Origin: JAHEKO01 sp965212505
Lineage (GTDB): Bacteria > Acidobacteriota > Thermoanaerobaculia > Multivoradales > JAHEKO01
Length of the DNA: 64,000 nucleotides
Assembly: GCA_965212505.1 (NCBI GenBank)
Contig: OZ243123.1
Location: 1,488,001-1,552,000 of the forward strand
Direction: 5' to 3'
Both the position numbers and the translations under genes were made by a program. Positions 17,380 to 25,636 of the stretch are shown in pieces. The notes under the pieces were generated by a model. That model had not been told where the DNA came from, made no database searches, and saw only the letters and a list, made by a program, of their open reading frames with translations. The stretch's first letter is position 1; every line of letters begins with the position of its first letter.

Positions 17380-19706
17380 GGTCGGTCGATCGAGGCGGCG
17401 CCGTCCGAGTTGTCTCGCAGTCGCCGGCGAAGCTCTTCCACCGATTCCAGGACCCGTTCCGGGGTGGCTGGTGCGTCGAGACGGGGACTCTGCTGGTGGT
17501 TCCCGACGCTCGAGATGGCGTCCTTGATGGCGTGAAAGACCGAGATTGCGAGCATCAGCGGAGGCTCACCGACCGCCTTCGAGCGGTGGATGGTCGGCTC
17601 CTGATTGCGCCCCGAGGGGAGCAGTCGCACGTTGAAGACGTCGGGAAGGTCGCCCGCGACCGGAATCTTGTAGGTCGACGGCGCGTGGGTCGCGAGCTCG
17701 CCGCTCGGGGTCCAGAAGAGCTCTTCGGTGGTCAACCAGCCCATCCCCTGGATGAAGCCGCCCTCCACCTGGCCGATGTCGATGGCCGGATTGAGCGACT
17801 TGCCGACGTCGTGGAGGATGTCCACCCGAAGAACACGGTGCTCGCCGGTGAGCAGGTCGATCGCGACCTCGGAGGTCGCCGCGCCGTAGGCGAAGTAGTA
17901 GAACGGTCGGCCGGTGAGCGACTCCTGGTTGTAGTGAATCTTCGGGGTGCGGTAGAAGCCGGTAGCCGAGAGCCCGATGCGCGCCATGTAGGCGGCCTTC
18001 ACCAGGTCGACAAACCGTAGCTCTTCGCTCCCGACCTGAACGGCGCCGCCGGCGAAGCGAATCGACGACGCGTCGACGCCGTGCTCCTCGGCGGCAAATC
18101 GAGCGAGCCGCTCGCGCAAGGTCCGCGCTGCCGCCTGCGCCGCCATGCCGTTCAGATCGGAGCCGGAGGAGGCGGCGGTGGCCGAGGCGTTGGGCACCTT
18201 GCTGGTGTCTGAGGCGGTACAGCGGATGTTCGCGATGTCGATGCCCAGTTCGTCGGCAACCACCTGCGCCACCTTGGTGAACAGCCCTTGACCCATCTCG
18301 GTGCCGCCGTGGTTGAGCTGCACGGTGCCGTCGGTGTAGATGTGGATCAGCGCTCCCGCCTGGTTGAAATGGGTGGCCGTGAAGGAGATGCCGAACTTGA
18401 CCGGCGTCAGAGCGATTCCGCGCTTCACGTATTCGTTGGCGGTGTTGTAGGCCTCGATCTCACGCCGGCGAGATCGGTAGTCGGACCACCCCTCGAGCTC
18501 CGGCACCAGCTCGTGCAGAATGTTGTCCTCGACTCGCATCCGGTAGGGGGTCTCGTCGCGTTCGCCGACGCCGTAGAAGTTCCGTCGGCGAACATCGAGC
18601 GGGTCGGCGCCGAGCTCCCGGGCGATCTCGTCGAGGACGTACTCGATCGCGAACATTCCCTGCGGTCCGCCAAAGCCGCGGAAGGCGGTGTTCGAGACGG
18701 TGTTGGTCTTGCATCGATGTGACGTGATCGCGACGTCACTCAGGTAGTAGCAGTTGTCGGCGTGAAAGACGGCGCGATCGTTGACCGGTCCCGAGAGGTC
18801 CGCCGACATGCCGCAGCGCGAGGCGAGCTCCAGCTCGAGACCTCGAATCCGTCCGTCGTCGTCGAAGCCGACGTCGTAGTCGATGAGGAAGTCGTGCCGT
18901 TTGCCGGTCAGGATCATGTCCTGGTCGCGATCGGGACGCACCTTGACCGGGCGACCTGTCTTATCGGCGAGGAGCGCCGCGATGCAGGCGAAGAGCGCCG
19001 GCTGGGTCTCTTTGCCGCCGAACCCGCCTCCCATGCGTCGGCACTCGACCACCACGTCTTTGGCGTCTCTCGCGAGGGCGTGCGCGACGACCTGCTGCAC
19101 CTCCGAGGGGTGCTGTGTGGAGCTGAAGACGTGCATTTCGCCGTCTTCTCGTGGGAGGGCGAAGGCGATCTGGCCCTCGAGGTAGAACTGGTCCTGACCG
19201 CCCAGCTCGACCCGGCCGCGGAGTCGCCGAGCGGCGCTGTCGAGTGCTCGACCCGCGTCGCCGCGGGTGACGTGAACGCTCGGCACCACGAACGACTCGC
19301 GCTCGACCGCGGTTTTGATGTCGAGTACCGGCTCTAGCTCGTCGTACTCGATGCGTGCCAGGAGCGCCGCTCTGCGCGCCGCTTTGAGGCTGGTCGCTGC
19401 GACGGCGAAGACGGACTGTCCGACGTATTCGACCAGGTCACTCGCGAAGATCGGATCGTCGCCGCGAATGCCGATGTCGTTGGTTCCGGGTACGTCGGCG
19501 GCGGTGGCGACCGCGATCACACCGGGTGCAGCCAGAACCGGTTCGAGATCGATCGAACGAATCCGAGCGTGGGGCGAGCCACTGGTGCCGATGGCGGCGT
19601 GTAGCGTACCGATCGGCTCCGGCAGATCGTCGGTGTAGCGAGCCTCGCCGGCGACGTGCAGATGGGCGCTCTCGTGTGGGAGCGGCTTGCCGACGGAGTT
19701 GCTCAC
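17376..19706 (-). CDS. xdhB: xanthine dehydrogenase, molybdopterin-binding subunit
   Basis: 776 residues, the normal size of the Rhodobacter-type XdhB. Molybdopterin-binding and active-site motifs are visible: GGGFGGKETQ near 227, AFRGFGGPQG near 343, GGTEMGQGL near 460, and SKAVGEPPLML near 706, whose Glu is the catalytic base of the family. The enzyme hydroxylates hypoxanthine to xanthine and xanthine to urate; the reverse reaction is possible in anaerobes. It overlaps xdhA upstream (19703-19706, ATGA) and guaD downstream. No xdhC maturation gene lies in the window, so molybdenum-cofactor sulfuration must be supplied from elsewhere. Confidence 0.93.
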   Translation of the reverse strand: MSNSVGKPLPHESAHLHVAGEARYTDDLPEPIGTLHAAIGTSGSPHARIRSIDLEPVLAAPGVIAVATAADVPGTNDIGIRGDDPIFASDLVEYVGQSVFAVAATSLKAARRAALLARIEYDELEPVLDIKTAVERESFVVPSVHVTRGDAGRALDSAARRLRGRVELGGQDQFYLEGQIAFALPREDGEMHVFSSTQHPSEVQQVVAHALARDAKDVVVECRRMGGGFGGKETQPALFACIAALLADKTGRPVKVRPDRDQDMILTGKRHDFLIDYDVGFDDDGRIRGLELELASRCGMSADLSGPVNDRAVFHADNCYYLSDVAITSHRCKTNTVSNTAFRGFGGPQGMFAIEYVLDEIARELGADPLDVRRRNFYGVGERDETPYRMRVEDNILHELVPELEGWSDYRSRRREIEAYNTANEYVKRGIALTPVKFGISFTATHFNQAGALIHIYTDGTVQLNHGGTEMGQGLFTKVAQVVADELGIDIANIRCTASDTSKVPNASATAASSGSDLNGMAAQAAARTLRERLARFAAEEHGVDASSIRFAGGAVQVGSEELRFVDLVKAAYMARIGLSATGFYRTPKIHYNQESLTGRPFYYFAYGAATSEVAIDLLTGEHRVLRVDILHDVGKSLNPAIDIGQVEGGFIQGMGWLTTEELFWTPSGELATHAPSTYKIPVAGDLPDVFNVRLLPSGRNQEPTIHRSKAVGEPPLMLAISVFHAIKDAISSVGNHQQSPRLDAPATPERVLESVEELRRRLRDNSDGAASIDRP

Positions 19707-21202
19707 CCTGCGCTCTCCCTGGCCGGCAGTCTCGTTGCGCCGGTGTAGCCGGAGGTCTCGAGGAAGAATCTCTTGAGGAGATTCGCCGCCACCCGGCGTC
19801 GGTAGCCGGCGGTGGCGCGGAGGTCGTCGATCGGCGCAAAGTCGCTCGCGAGCGCGGCGATCGCAAGATCGAGTGTCGACTCGTTCCAGCCGCTCTGCTC
19901 GAGCGCCGACTCACAGGCGGTTGCCCGTTGGGGGATGGCGGCCATGCCGCCGAAGCAGACGCGCGCCCCGCGCACCGTGTTGCCGTCGAGCTCGACCGCA
20001 AACGCTCCGCAGACCGCCGAGATGTCCTGGTCGAAGCGCTTCGAGATCTTGTAGGACCGGAAGTGTCGGCCGAGGGGCTCGAGTGGCAGGCGCACGCTCT
20101 CGATGAACTCCCCCTCCTCGAGAGCCGTCTGCTGGTAGCCGAGGTAGAACTCGTCGAGGGGGAGATGTCGGGTCGCGTCGCCGGCGCGGAGGCGAAGCTC
20201 GGCTCCGAGGGCGATGAGCGCCGGCATCGAGTCTCCGATCGGCGAGCCGTTGGCGATGTTGCCGACGAGCGTCGCGGCATTACGAATGGGAGGCGACGCA
20301 AAGCGCCTCCAGAGCTCGTCGCTCTCCGGAAAGTGGCGCGAGATCGCGATCTGCGCGTCGGTGATCGTCACCGCAGCGCCGATCTCGAGCGCGGTCTCCG
20401 TCTCTTGGATACGAGCCAGCTCCGCAACGCTCGGGAGGTAGATGACCGTCTCGAGGTCGCGACCGCCCTTGGTCACCCAGAGGCCGATGTCGGTGCCGCC
20501 GGCCAGCAGGTGAGCCTCGGGGTATTGCTGCACGAGCTCCGCGAGCGCGTCGAGGGTCTGGGGAGCGAAGTAGCGATGCTCTCCGCCGTCGAGTCCCTTG
20601 CCGTCGAGCGCCAGGGTCTCCGCACGGCGAAGACCTCGGAGGCGTTCGATGGCGGCCGACTCGTCCGCCGCTGGGCGATCCGCTCTGGGTAGCTCGTACA
20701 TCTCGATGGCGGCCTCGACGATTGGGCGGTAGCCGGTGCATCGACAGAGGTTGCCCGCGAGCACATCCTGAACGCGTTCAACGGACGGCTTCGACTCGTG
20801 ACGGTAGAGAGCGTAGAGAGACATGACAAAACCGGGAGTGCAGAAGCCACACTGCGACCCGTGGCTGTCGACCATCGCTTGCTGAGTGGGGTGGAGACCG
20901 TCGCCATTGTGCAGGCTCTCGACAGTGAAAAGTTCCTTGCCATCCAAGGTCGGCAGAAACTGAATGCACGAGTTGAGCGCTCGGTAGCGAATTTCGTCGC
21001 CGGCTAGTTCTCCGACAACGACGGTACAGGCCCCGCAGTCGCCCTCCGCGCACCCCTCCTTCGTGCCGGTGCGACGGAGGCTCTCCCGGAGGTACTCGAG
21101 GAGGGTGGTGTTCGGGTCCACGCCACGAACGTGATGGACCTCGCCGTCGAGGACAAACCGGACGGAGTCGTGCGGCGGTTCGGCAGATCTGGGAGCGGTC
21201 AT
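19703..21202 (-). CDS. xdhA: xanthine dehydrogenase, FAD and [2Fe-2S] subunit
   Basis: About 499 residues from the ATG at 21202; an in-frame TTG at 21214 would add four residues. The N-terminal plant-type ferredoxin domain has CAEGDCGACTVV near 50, the second cluster has CGFCTPGF near 118 and CRCTGYRP near 153, and the FAD domain has LLAGGTDIGLWV near 235 and a second FAD loop NIANGSPIGDSMP near 315. This is a complete FeS-FAD partner for XdhB. It is the first gene of xdhA-xdhB-guaD, divergent from the NCS2 permease over about 90 bp. Confidence 0.93.
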   Translation of the reverse strand: MTAPRSAEPPHDSVRFVLDGEVHHVRGVDPNTTLLEYLRESLRRTGTKEGCAEGDCGACTVVVGELAGDEIRYRALNSCIQFLPTLDGKELFTVESLHNGDGLHPTQQAMVDSHGSQCGFCTPGFVMSLYALYRHESKPSVERVQDVLAGNLCRCTGYRPIVEAAIEMYELPRADRPAADESAAIERLRGLRRAETLALDGKGLDGGEHRYFAPQTLDALAELVQQYPEAHLLAGGTDIGLWVTKGGRDLETVIYLPSVAELARIQETETALEIGAAVTITDAQIAISRHFPESDELWRRFASPPIRNAATLVGNIANGSPIGDSMPALIALGAELRLRAGDATRHLPLDEFYLGYQQTALEEGEFIESVRLPLEPLGRHFRSYKISKRFDQDISAVCGAFAVELDGNTVRGARVCFGGMAAIPQRATACESALEQSGWNESTLDLAIAALASDFAPIDDLRATAGYRRRVAANLLKRFFLETSGYTGATRLPARESAG

Positions 21203-21290
21203 TCCGGTATGCAAACGGCGAATTCTCTAATGTTTTTCAGTATATACGCCTGGTCCGTGCGACCCGTGTACTAGGATGCATCGAGTTCGC
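21203..21290. promoter_or_regulatory. divergent promoter region between xdhA and the xanthine/urate permease
   Basis: The region is AT-rich compared with its flanks. On the plus strand TAGGAT (21272-21277) lies 13 bases before the ATG at 21291. On the minus strand TATACT (within 21235-21245) offers a -10 for xdhA. A shared regulator could act here, but no clear palindromic operator was found. Confidence 0.5.
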
Positions 21291-22769
21291 ATGAAGCCGA
21301 TTTACGGTCTCGACGACCGTCCCGACCTGCCTCGTACGCTGGTGCTCGGTGCGCAGCACGTCCTGACGATGTTCGGTGCCACCGTCAGCGTGCCGCTCCT
21401 GCTTGGCCCCGTGATGGGCATGAGCGCTGCCGACACGGCCCGACTGATCTCCTCGGTGATGCTGTGCTCGGGGCTGGCCACGATTGTCCAGATCAAGTTC
21501 GGCTCGCGGCTGCCGATCGTGCAGGGGGTCTCGTTTTCGTTCCTGGCGGCCTTCTTTCTCATCATCGGATCGGTTGGCACCGAGGCGGAGGCGACGGGCG
21601 TTCCCGTCGGCCCGCTGGCGATGCGCTACATCGCGGGTGCGATCCTTCTCGGCGCGCTCTTCGAGATGGTCATCGGCTTCAGCGGCCTCGTGGGGATGTT
21701 GCGACGAGTGCTGTCGCCGGTGGTCATCGGGCCGGTCATCATGCTGATCGGGCTGGCGCTCTTTCAACACGGCGCGCCCAAGGCCGGCACCTACTGGCCG
21801 ATCTCCGGCCTGACCATCGGCCTCATCATTCTCTTTTCTTTGGTGCTCTCGCGGCGGAGGCGTTTCTTCAAGCTCTTTCCGATTTTGAGTGCCGTGGTGG
21901 TCGTGACGACGCTCTGCTTCGTGTTGACTCGCGCCGGGGTCTTCCCGGCGGGCCATCCGGCGAGTGTGCAGTTGGAAGCGGTGCGAGAGGCGAGCTGGCT
22001 CCGACTCTCACCGACAGAGCTCCTGCTGCCTTGGGGGTGGCCGAAGTTCCACTTCGGCTTCTTCCTTGCCGTGCTCGCGGGGTACCTCGCCTCGATCATC
22101 GAGTCGATCGGTGACTATCACGCGATCTCCTACATGGCAGGGCAGGGGCACCCCACCTCGAAGCAGTTGAGCCGGGGTATCGGCGCCGAAGGAGTTGGAT
22201 GTTTCCTGACTGGACTCTTCGGGGGCTTCGCGTCGACCTCCTACTCCGAGAACGTCGGGCTCGTCGGGCTGACGAAGGTCGCTTCGCGATGGGTGGTGAC
22301 GGTCGGCGGACTGCTCTTGATCGGACTCGGTGTCTTCGGCAAGTTCGGTGGCGTCGCGGCGGCCATCCCGGGGCCGGTGGTCGGCGGACTCTACTGCGCC
22401 CTGTTCGGATTGATCGCGGCCATCGGAGTCCAACAGCTCGCACAGGCCGATCTCACCAGCGATCGGAACCTCTTCATCGCGGGGTTTTCGCTCTTCATGG
22501 GCCTTTCGGTGCCGGCCTACTTCTCGGCCGCTTCGACCACCGAAGCGATGGCGGCCGGCCAGACACTCGCCACCTACCTGCCGACGGCGGAGGGGCTTCT
22601 GGCCTCGATGCCGGCCACCGCCGCCGGCATTGTCGCTGCGATCGGTTCGACCGGCATGGCGGTCGCCGCCATCCTCGGTCTCCTGCTCGACAATCTGATT
22701 CCCGGGACTCCGGAAGAGCGAGGGCTCAGCCTGGAGTCGCTCGGTGAGTCTCCGAGAGACCCGGACTAG
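21291..22769 (+). CDS. NCS2-family xanthine/urate permease
   Basis: About 492 residues from the ATG at 21291. The earlier ATG at 21276 overlaps the presumed -10 box TAGGAT, so the downstream start is preferred. The protein begins KPIYGLDDRPDLPRT and carries the uracil/xanthine permease motif LGAQHVLTMFGATVSVPLLLG, split here near residue 18. It also has GFLTGLFGGFASTSYSENVG-like and IPGPVVGGL segments in the core and about 12-14 membrane helices. This branch transports xanthine or urate by proton symport. Next to xdhA, it most likely brings xanthine or urate into the pathway. The stop codon is shared in a CTAG overlap with the convergent carbamate kinase gene. Confidence 0.88.
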   Translation: MKPIYGLDDRPDLPRTLVLGAQHVLTMFGATVSVPLLLGPVMGMSAADTARLISSVMLCSGLATIVQIKFGSRLPIVQGVSFSFLAAFFLIIGSVGTEAEATGVPVGPLAMRYIAGAILLGALFEMVIGFSGLVGMLRRVLSPVVIGPVIMLIGLALFQHGAPKAGTYWPISGLTIGLIILFSLVLSRRRRFFKLFPILSAVVVVTTLCFVLTRAGVFPAGHPASVQLEAVREASWLRLSPTELLLPWGWPKFHFGFFLAVLAGYLASIIESIGDYHAISYMAGQGHPTSKQLSRGIGAEGVGCFLTGLFGGFASTSYSENVGLVGLTKVASRWVVTVGGLLLIGLGVFGKFGGVAAAIPGPVVGGLYCALFGLIAAIGVQQLAQADLTSDRNLFIAGFSLFMGLSVPAYFSAASTTEAMAAGQTLATYLPTAEGLLASMPATAAGIVAAIGSTGMAVAAILGLLLDNLIPGTPEERGLSLESLGESPRDPD

Positions 22770-23719
22770 TCGGGCTCGATGACGGTGCCGGTCTCGCCCG
22801 CCACCGCTCGCGGCAGGTTCTGGGGGTTGGTGACGATCCCCTTGCCCTGGGTGGCGGCGACATAGTCGATCAGCGCCTCGACCTTGGGTCCCATGCTGCC
22901 GGCCGCGAAGTGGCCCTCGGCGTTGTACCGAATCGCCTCGGAGAGGGTCATCCGGTCGAGCCACGTCTCCTGCGGCGTTCGGTAGTGAACGGCGATCTTC
23001 TCGACCGCGGTCGAGATCAGCAGCAGGTCGGCGCCGAGCCCCTGGGCGACGAGGCTCGAGGCGTAGTCTTTGTCGACCACCGCCTCGACACCCTTGAGGT
23101 TCCCTTGCTCGTCGACGAAGACGGGGAGGCCGCCCCCGCCGCAGGCGATCACCACGGTGCCGGTGTCGACCAGCTCCCGGATGACGTCGAGCTCCAGGAC
23201 CTCTTTGGGTCGAGGGGAGGCGACGACTCGTCGCCAGCCTCGCCCGGAGTCTTCGATCACCTTCCAGCCCTCGTTGGCGGCGTGCTTGCGCGCCGTCGCT
23301 TCGTCCATGTAAGGACCGATCGGTTTGGTCGGCCGCTCGAAGTCGGGATCGTCGCGGTCGACCATGGTCTGAGTGATCAGAGCGACCGCGCGCTTGGCCA
23401 GGCCACGTCGCCGGAACTCGTTCGTGAGCGAGCGCTGGAACATGTAGCCGATCGACCCCTGGGTGTTGGACGTCGCGTAGTTCATCGGGATCGGCGGCAC
23501 CTCGTGCTGACCGAGCTCGGAGCGCCGCAGAATGAAGCCCACCTGCGGTCCGTTGCCGTGCGTGACGACCACCCGCCACCCTTCGGCGACCATCTGTGCG
23601 ATGTAGCCGGCCGTGACCGCCGCGGTCTCCGCCTGATCGGGGATCGCGATGTGTTCCGCGTCGGTGATCAGGGAGTTCCCCCCGACCGCGACGATTGCCA
23701 GCTTGCCGTCGTCCGTCAT
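22766..23719 (-). CDS. arcC: carbamate kinase
   Basis: 317 residues, full length for the family. Motifs are AIVAVGGNSLI at the N-terminus, VVTHGNGPQVG near 50, VIACGGGGLPV near 190, VVDKDYASSLVA near 215 and AGSMGPKVEA near 275, all typical of carbamate kinase of the amino-acid kinase fold. It makes ATP, CO2 and ammonia from carbamoyl phosphate and ADP. In the E. coli purine cluster the equivalent is YqeA. Here it would recover energy from carbamoyl phosphate produced by YgeW. It is 22 bp downstream of the small gene at 23742-24119 and may be the third gene of the gdhA transcript. Confidence 0.93.
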   Translation of the reverse strand: MTDDGKLAIVAVGGNSLITDAEHIAIPDQAETAAVTAGYIAQMVAEGWRVVVTHGNGPQVGFILRRSELGQHEVPPIPMNYATSNTQGSIGYMFQRSLTNEFRRRGLAKRAVALITQTMVDRDDPDFERPTKPIGPYMDEATARKHAANEGWKVIEDSGRGWRRVVASPRPKEVLELDVIRELVDTGTVVIACGGGGLPVFVDEQGNLKGVEAVVDKDYASSLVAQGLGADLLLISTAVEKIAVHYRTPQETWLDRMTLSEAIRYNAEGHFAAGSMGPKVEALIDYVAATQGKGIVTNPQNLPRAVAGETGTVIEPD

Positions 23720-23741
23720 CGCTATCGCTCGAGAGAGCGGC

Positions 23742-24119
23742 CTATTCGCCGAGGATCTCTCGCGCCTTGTCGAGGGCTTCGCTCGAGTCGACGAGCGTCA
23801 CGAAGTCGGGCAGTTCGCCGACAATCTTCCGGGCCTCGTCGTGGAGCTCGGCCGGAACCTCGAGCAGAAGCGGCATCTCGTAGATGCGGCAGACGTGAAA
23901 GACGTCCTGATAGGTCGTTGCCGACCCGGCAGGGGCGAATATCTTGTGCAGGCAGGCAACCAACAGATCGAAGCGGCTGCCCTCGTGGACACTCCGAATA
24001 TGGCGGCCGTGATTGTCGAAGCCGTTCGACACTGGGATCGTGTCGCAACCGAGGCAGACGAGGCCGGTCAGCAGGCGCGAGTTGGAGCCCTCGAAGTACC
24101 CGACAGTCCGTCTGATCAC
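23742..24119 (-). CDS. small conserved-looking protein of unknown function between gdhA and arcC
   Basis: 125 residues, soluble, with no signal peptide. It begins MIRRTVGYFEGSN and has LVCLGCDTIPVSNGFDNHGR near 20-40, FDLLVACLHK near 50, FHVCRIYEMPLLLEVP near 75, and an acidic helical end. Base composition and codon choice match the neighbours, and it sits 21 bp after gdhA and 22 bp before arcC on the same strand, so it is very likely a real gene. I do not recognise the family. The position between glutamate dehydrogenase and carbamate kinase suggests a role in nitrogen release from purines, either regulatory or as a small accessory protein; this is inference only. Confidence 0.7.
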   Translation of the reverse strand: MIRRTVGYFEGSNSRLLTGLVCLGCDTIPVSNGFDNHGRHIRSVHEGSRFDLLVACLHKIFAPAGSATTYQDVFHVCRIYEMPLLLEVPAELHDEARKIVGELPDFVTLVDSSEALDKAREILGE

Positions 24120-24140
24120 GTCGCCCTCGGCAAGGCAGGA

Positions 24141-25484
24141 CTATACAACGCCCTGATCGAGCATCGCCCGTGCGACGCGGAGGAAACCGGCGATATTGGC
24201 GCCGTTGACGTAGTTGCCCGGAGTGCCGTGTTCTCGAGCGGTTTCAAAGCAGGTGTGATGGATGTCGACCATGATTTGGCGCAGCTTGAGATCGACCTGT
24301 TCACGAGTCCAACGGTTGTGACTGGCATTCTGGGCCATCTCCAGCCCGCTGGTGGCGACGCCGCCGGCGTTGGCCGCCTTTCCCGGTCCGAAGAGCACGT
24401 CTCGGTCGAGCAGAGTCTGAACCGCCTCGGGCGTGCACGGCATGTTGGCTCCCTCGGCGACCAGGCCCACGCCGTTGTCGGCGAGCGCCCGGGCGTCCTC
24501 GACCTCCAACTCGTTCTGAGTCGCTGCCGGGAAAGCGCAGTCCGCCTCGTCGACGCTCCAGGGGCGGAGTGCCGCGAAGTACTCGCATCCGAACTCGTCG
24601 GCGTACTCGCCGATGCGGCCGCGCCGGACGTTCTTGAGCTCCTTGACCCAGGCGAGTTTCTTCTCGTCGATGCCTTCGCGGTCGAGAATGAAGCCGCTCG
24701 AGTCGGAGAGGGTGATCGCCTGACCGCCGAGTCGATGGATGTTCTCGACCGTGAACTGGGCGACGTTTCCCGAGCCGGAGACCAGACACGTCTTGCCACG
24801 GATGCTGTCGCCACGGGTCTTGAGCATCTCCTCGGCGAAGTAGACGCAGCCGTACCCGGTCGCCTCGGGCCGGATGCGACTGCCACCCCAGTCGAGCCCT
24901 TTGCCGGTCAGCACGCCCGCGAACTCGTTGGCCAATCGCTTGTACTGGCCGAAGAGGTAGCCGATCTCGCGAGCGCCAACGCCGATGTCGCCGGCCGGAA
25001 CGTCGGTGCGATCGCCGAGGTGTCGGTAGAGCTCGGACATGAACGACTGGCAGAAGCGCATGACCTCGAGATCGCTGCGGCCCTTCGGCTCGAAGTCGGA
25101 GCCGCCCTTGCCGGCGCCGAGCGGCAGGGTCGTCAGTGCGTTCTTGAACGTCTGCTCGAAGGCCAGGAACTTCAGGACGCCGAGATCGACCGTCGGGTGG
25201 AACCTCAGTCCCCCCTTGTAGGGCCCGATGGCGCTGTTCAGCTCGACACGGAAGCCGCGATTGACCTGGACTTCACCAGCGTCGTCCACCCAGGGGACCC
25301 GGAAGATGATCACGCGCTCGGGCTCTACCAGCCGCTCGAGGATGCGTGCCTTACGTAGCTCGGGGTAGCGGTCGTAGATCGGGGCGACCGACTCGAGGAC
25401 CTCGTGGACCGCCTGGTGAAACTCGGTCTCTCCGGGGTCGCGAGCGACCAGTGCGTCCATCAGCGGGATTGTGTCTTCCACCAT
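24141..25484 (-). CDS. gdhA: glutamate dehydrogenase, hexameric NADP-type
   Basis: 447 residues, the same length as E. coli GdhA. Motifs are GPYKGGLRFHP near 87, PLGAGKGGSDFEP near 121 (catalytic Lys region), DVPAGDIGVGAREIG near 162, the nucleotide-binding SGSGNVAQF near 237 and EGANMPCTP near 345. It interconverts 2-oxoglutarate plus ammonia and glutamate. Within the purine island it probably assimilates ammonia released by guanine deaminase, carbamate kinase and the deaminating hydrolases. The ATG is preceded by a GACGGGGG-like purine run and a promoter-like TAGGAT element. It is transcribed divergently from xdhD. Confidence 0.93.
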   Translation of the reverse strand: MVEDTIPLMDALVARDPGETEFHQAVHEVLESVAPIYDRYPELRKARILERLVEPERVIIFRVPWVDDAGEVQVNRGFRVELNSAIGPYKGGLRFHPTVDLGVLKFLAFEQTFKNALTTLPLGAGKGGSDFEPKGRSDLEVMRFCQSFMSELYRHLGDRTDVPAGDIGVGAREIGYLFGQYKRLANEFAGVLTGKGLDWGGSRIRPEATGYGCVYFAEEMLKTRGDSIRGKTCLVSGSGNVAQFTVENIHRLGGQAITLSDSSGFILDREGIDEKKLAWVKELKNVRRGRIGEYADEFGCEYFAALRPWSVDEADCAFPAATQNELEVEDARALADNGVGLVAEGANMPCTPEAVQTLLDRDVLFGPGKAANAGGVATSGLEMAQNASHNRWTREQVDLKLRQIMVDIHHTCFETAREHGTPGNYVNGANIAGFLRVARAMLDQGVV

Positions 25485-25516
25485 CGATTCCCCCGTCTCT
25501 GCCCAGACGGTCGGGA

Positions 25517-25546
25517 ATCCTACTGACTCCGAGGCCGATCTGTCAC
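25517..25546 (-). promoter_or_regulatory. promoter of the gdhA unit (GTGACA - 18 bp - TAGGAT)
   Basis: On the minus strand a -35-like GTGACA (25541-25546) is separated by 18 bp from TAGGAT (25517-25522), which lies 32 bp before the gdhA ATG. This is the best two-box promoter in the island and supports reading TAGGAT as a -10 element. Confidence 0.6.
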
Positions 25547-25608
25547 CCAGACATCGAAAAGAGTGTATTCAGTGGTGACCGTCGCTCCCGGGCCGTGTGA
25601 GCTTGCGC

Positions 25609-25614
25609 TAGGAT
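25609..25614 (+). promoter_or_regulatory. TAGGAT -10-like box of the xdhD operon
   Basis: TAGGAT lies 22 bases before the ATG at 25637 and overlaps an earlier ATG (25613), which argues that the downstream ATG is the true start. Confidence 0.5.
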
Positions 25615-25636
25615 GGCGGCGTTGCCGGATCGCAGC

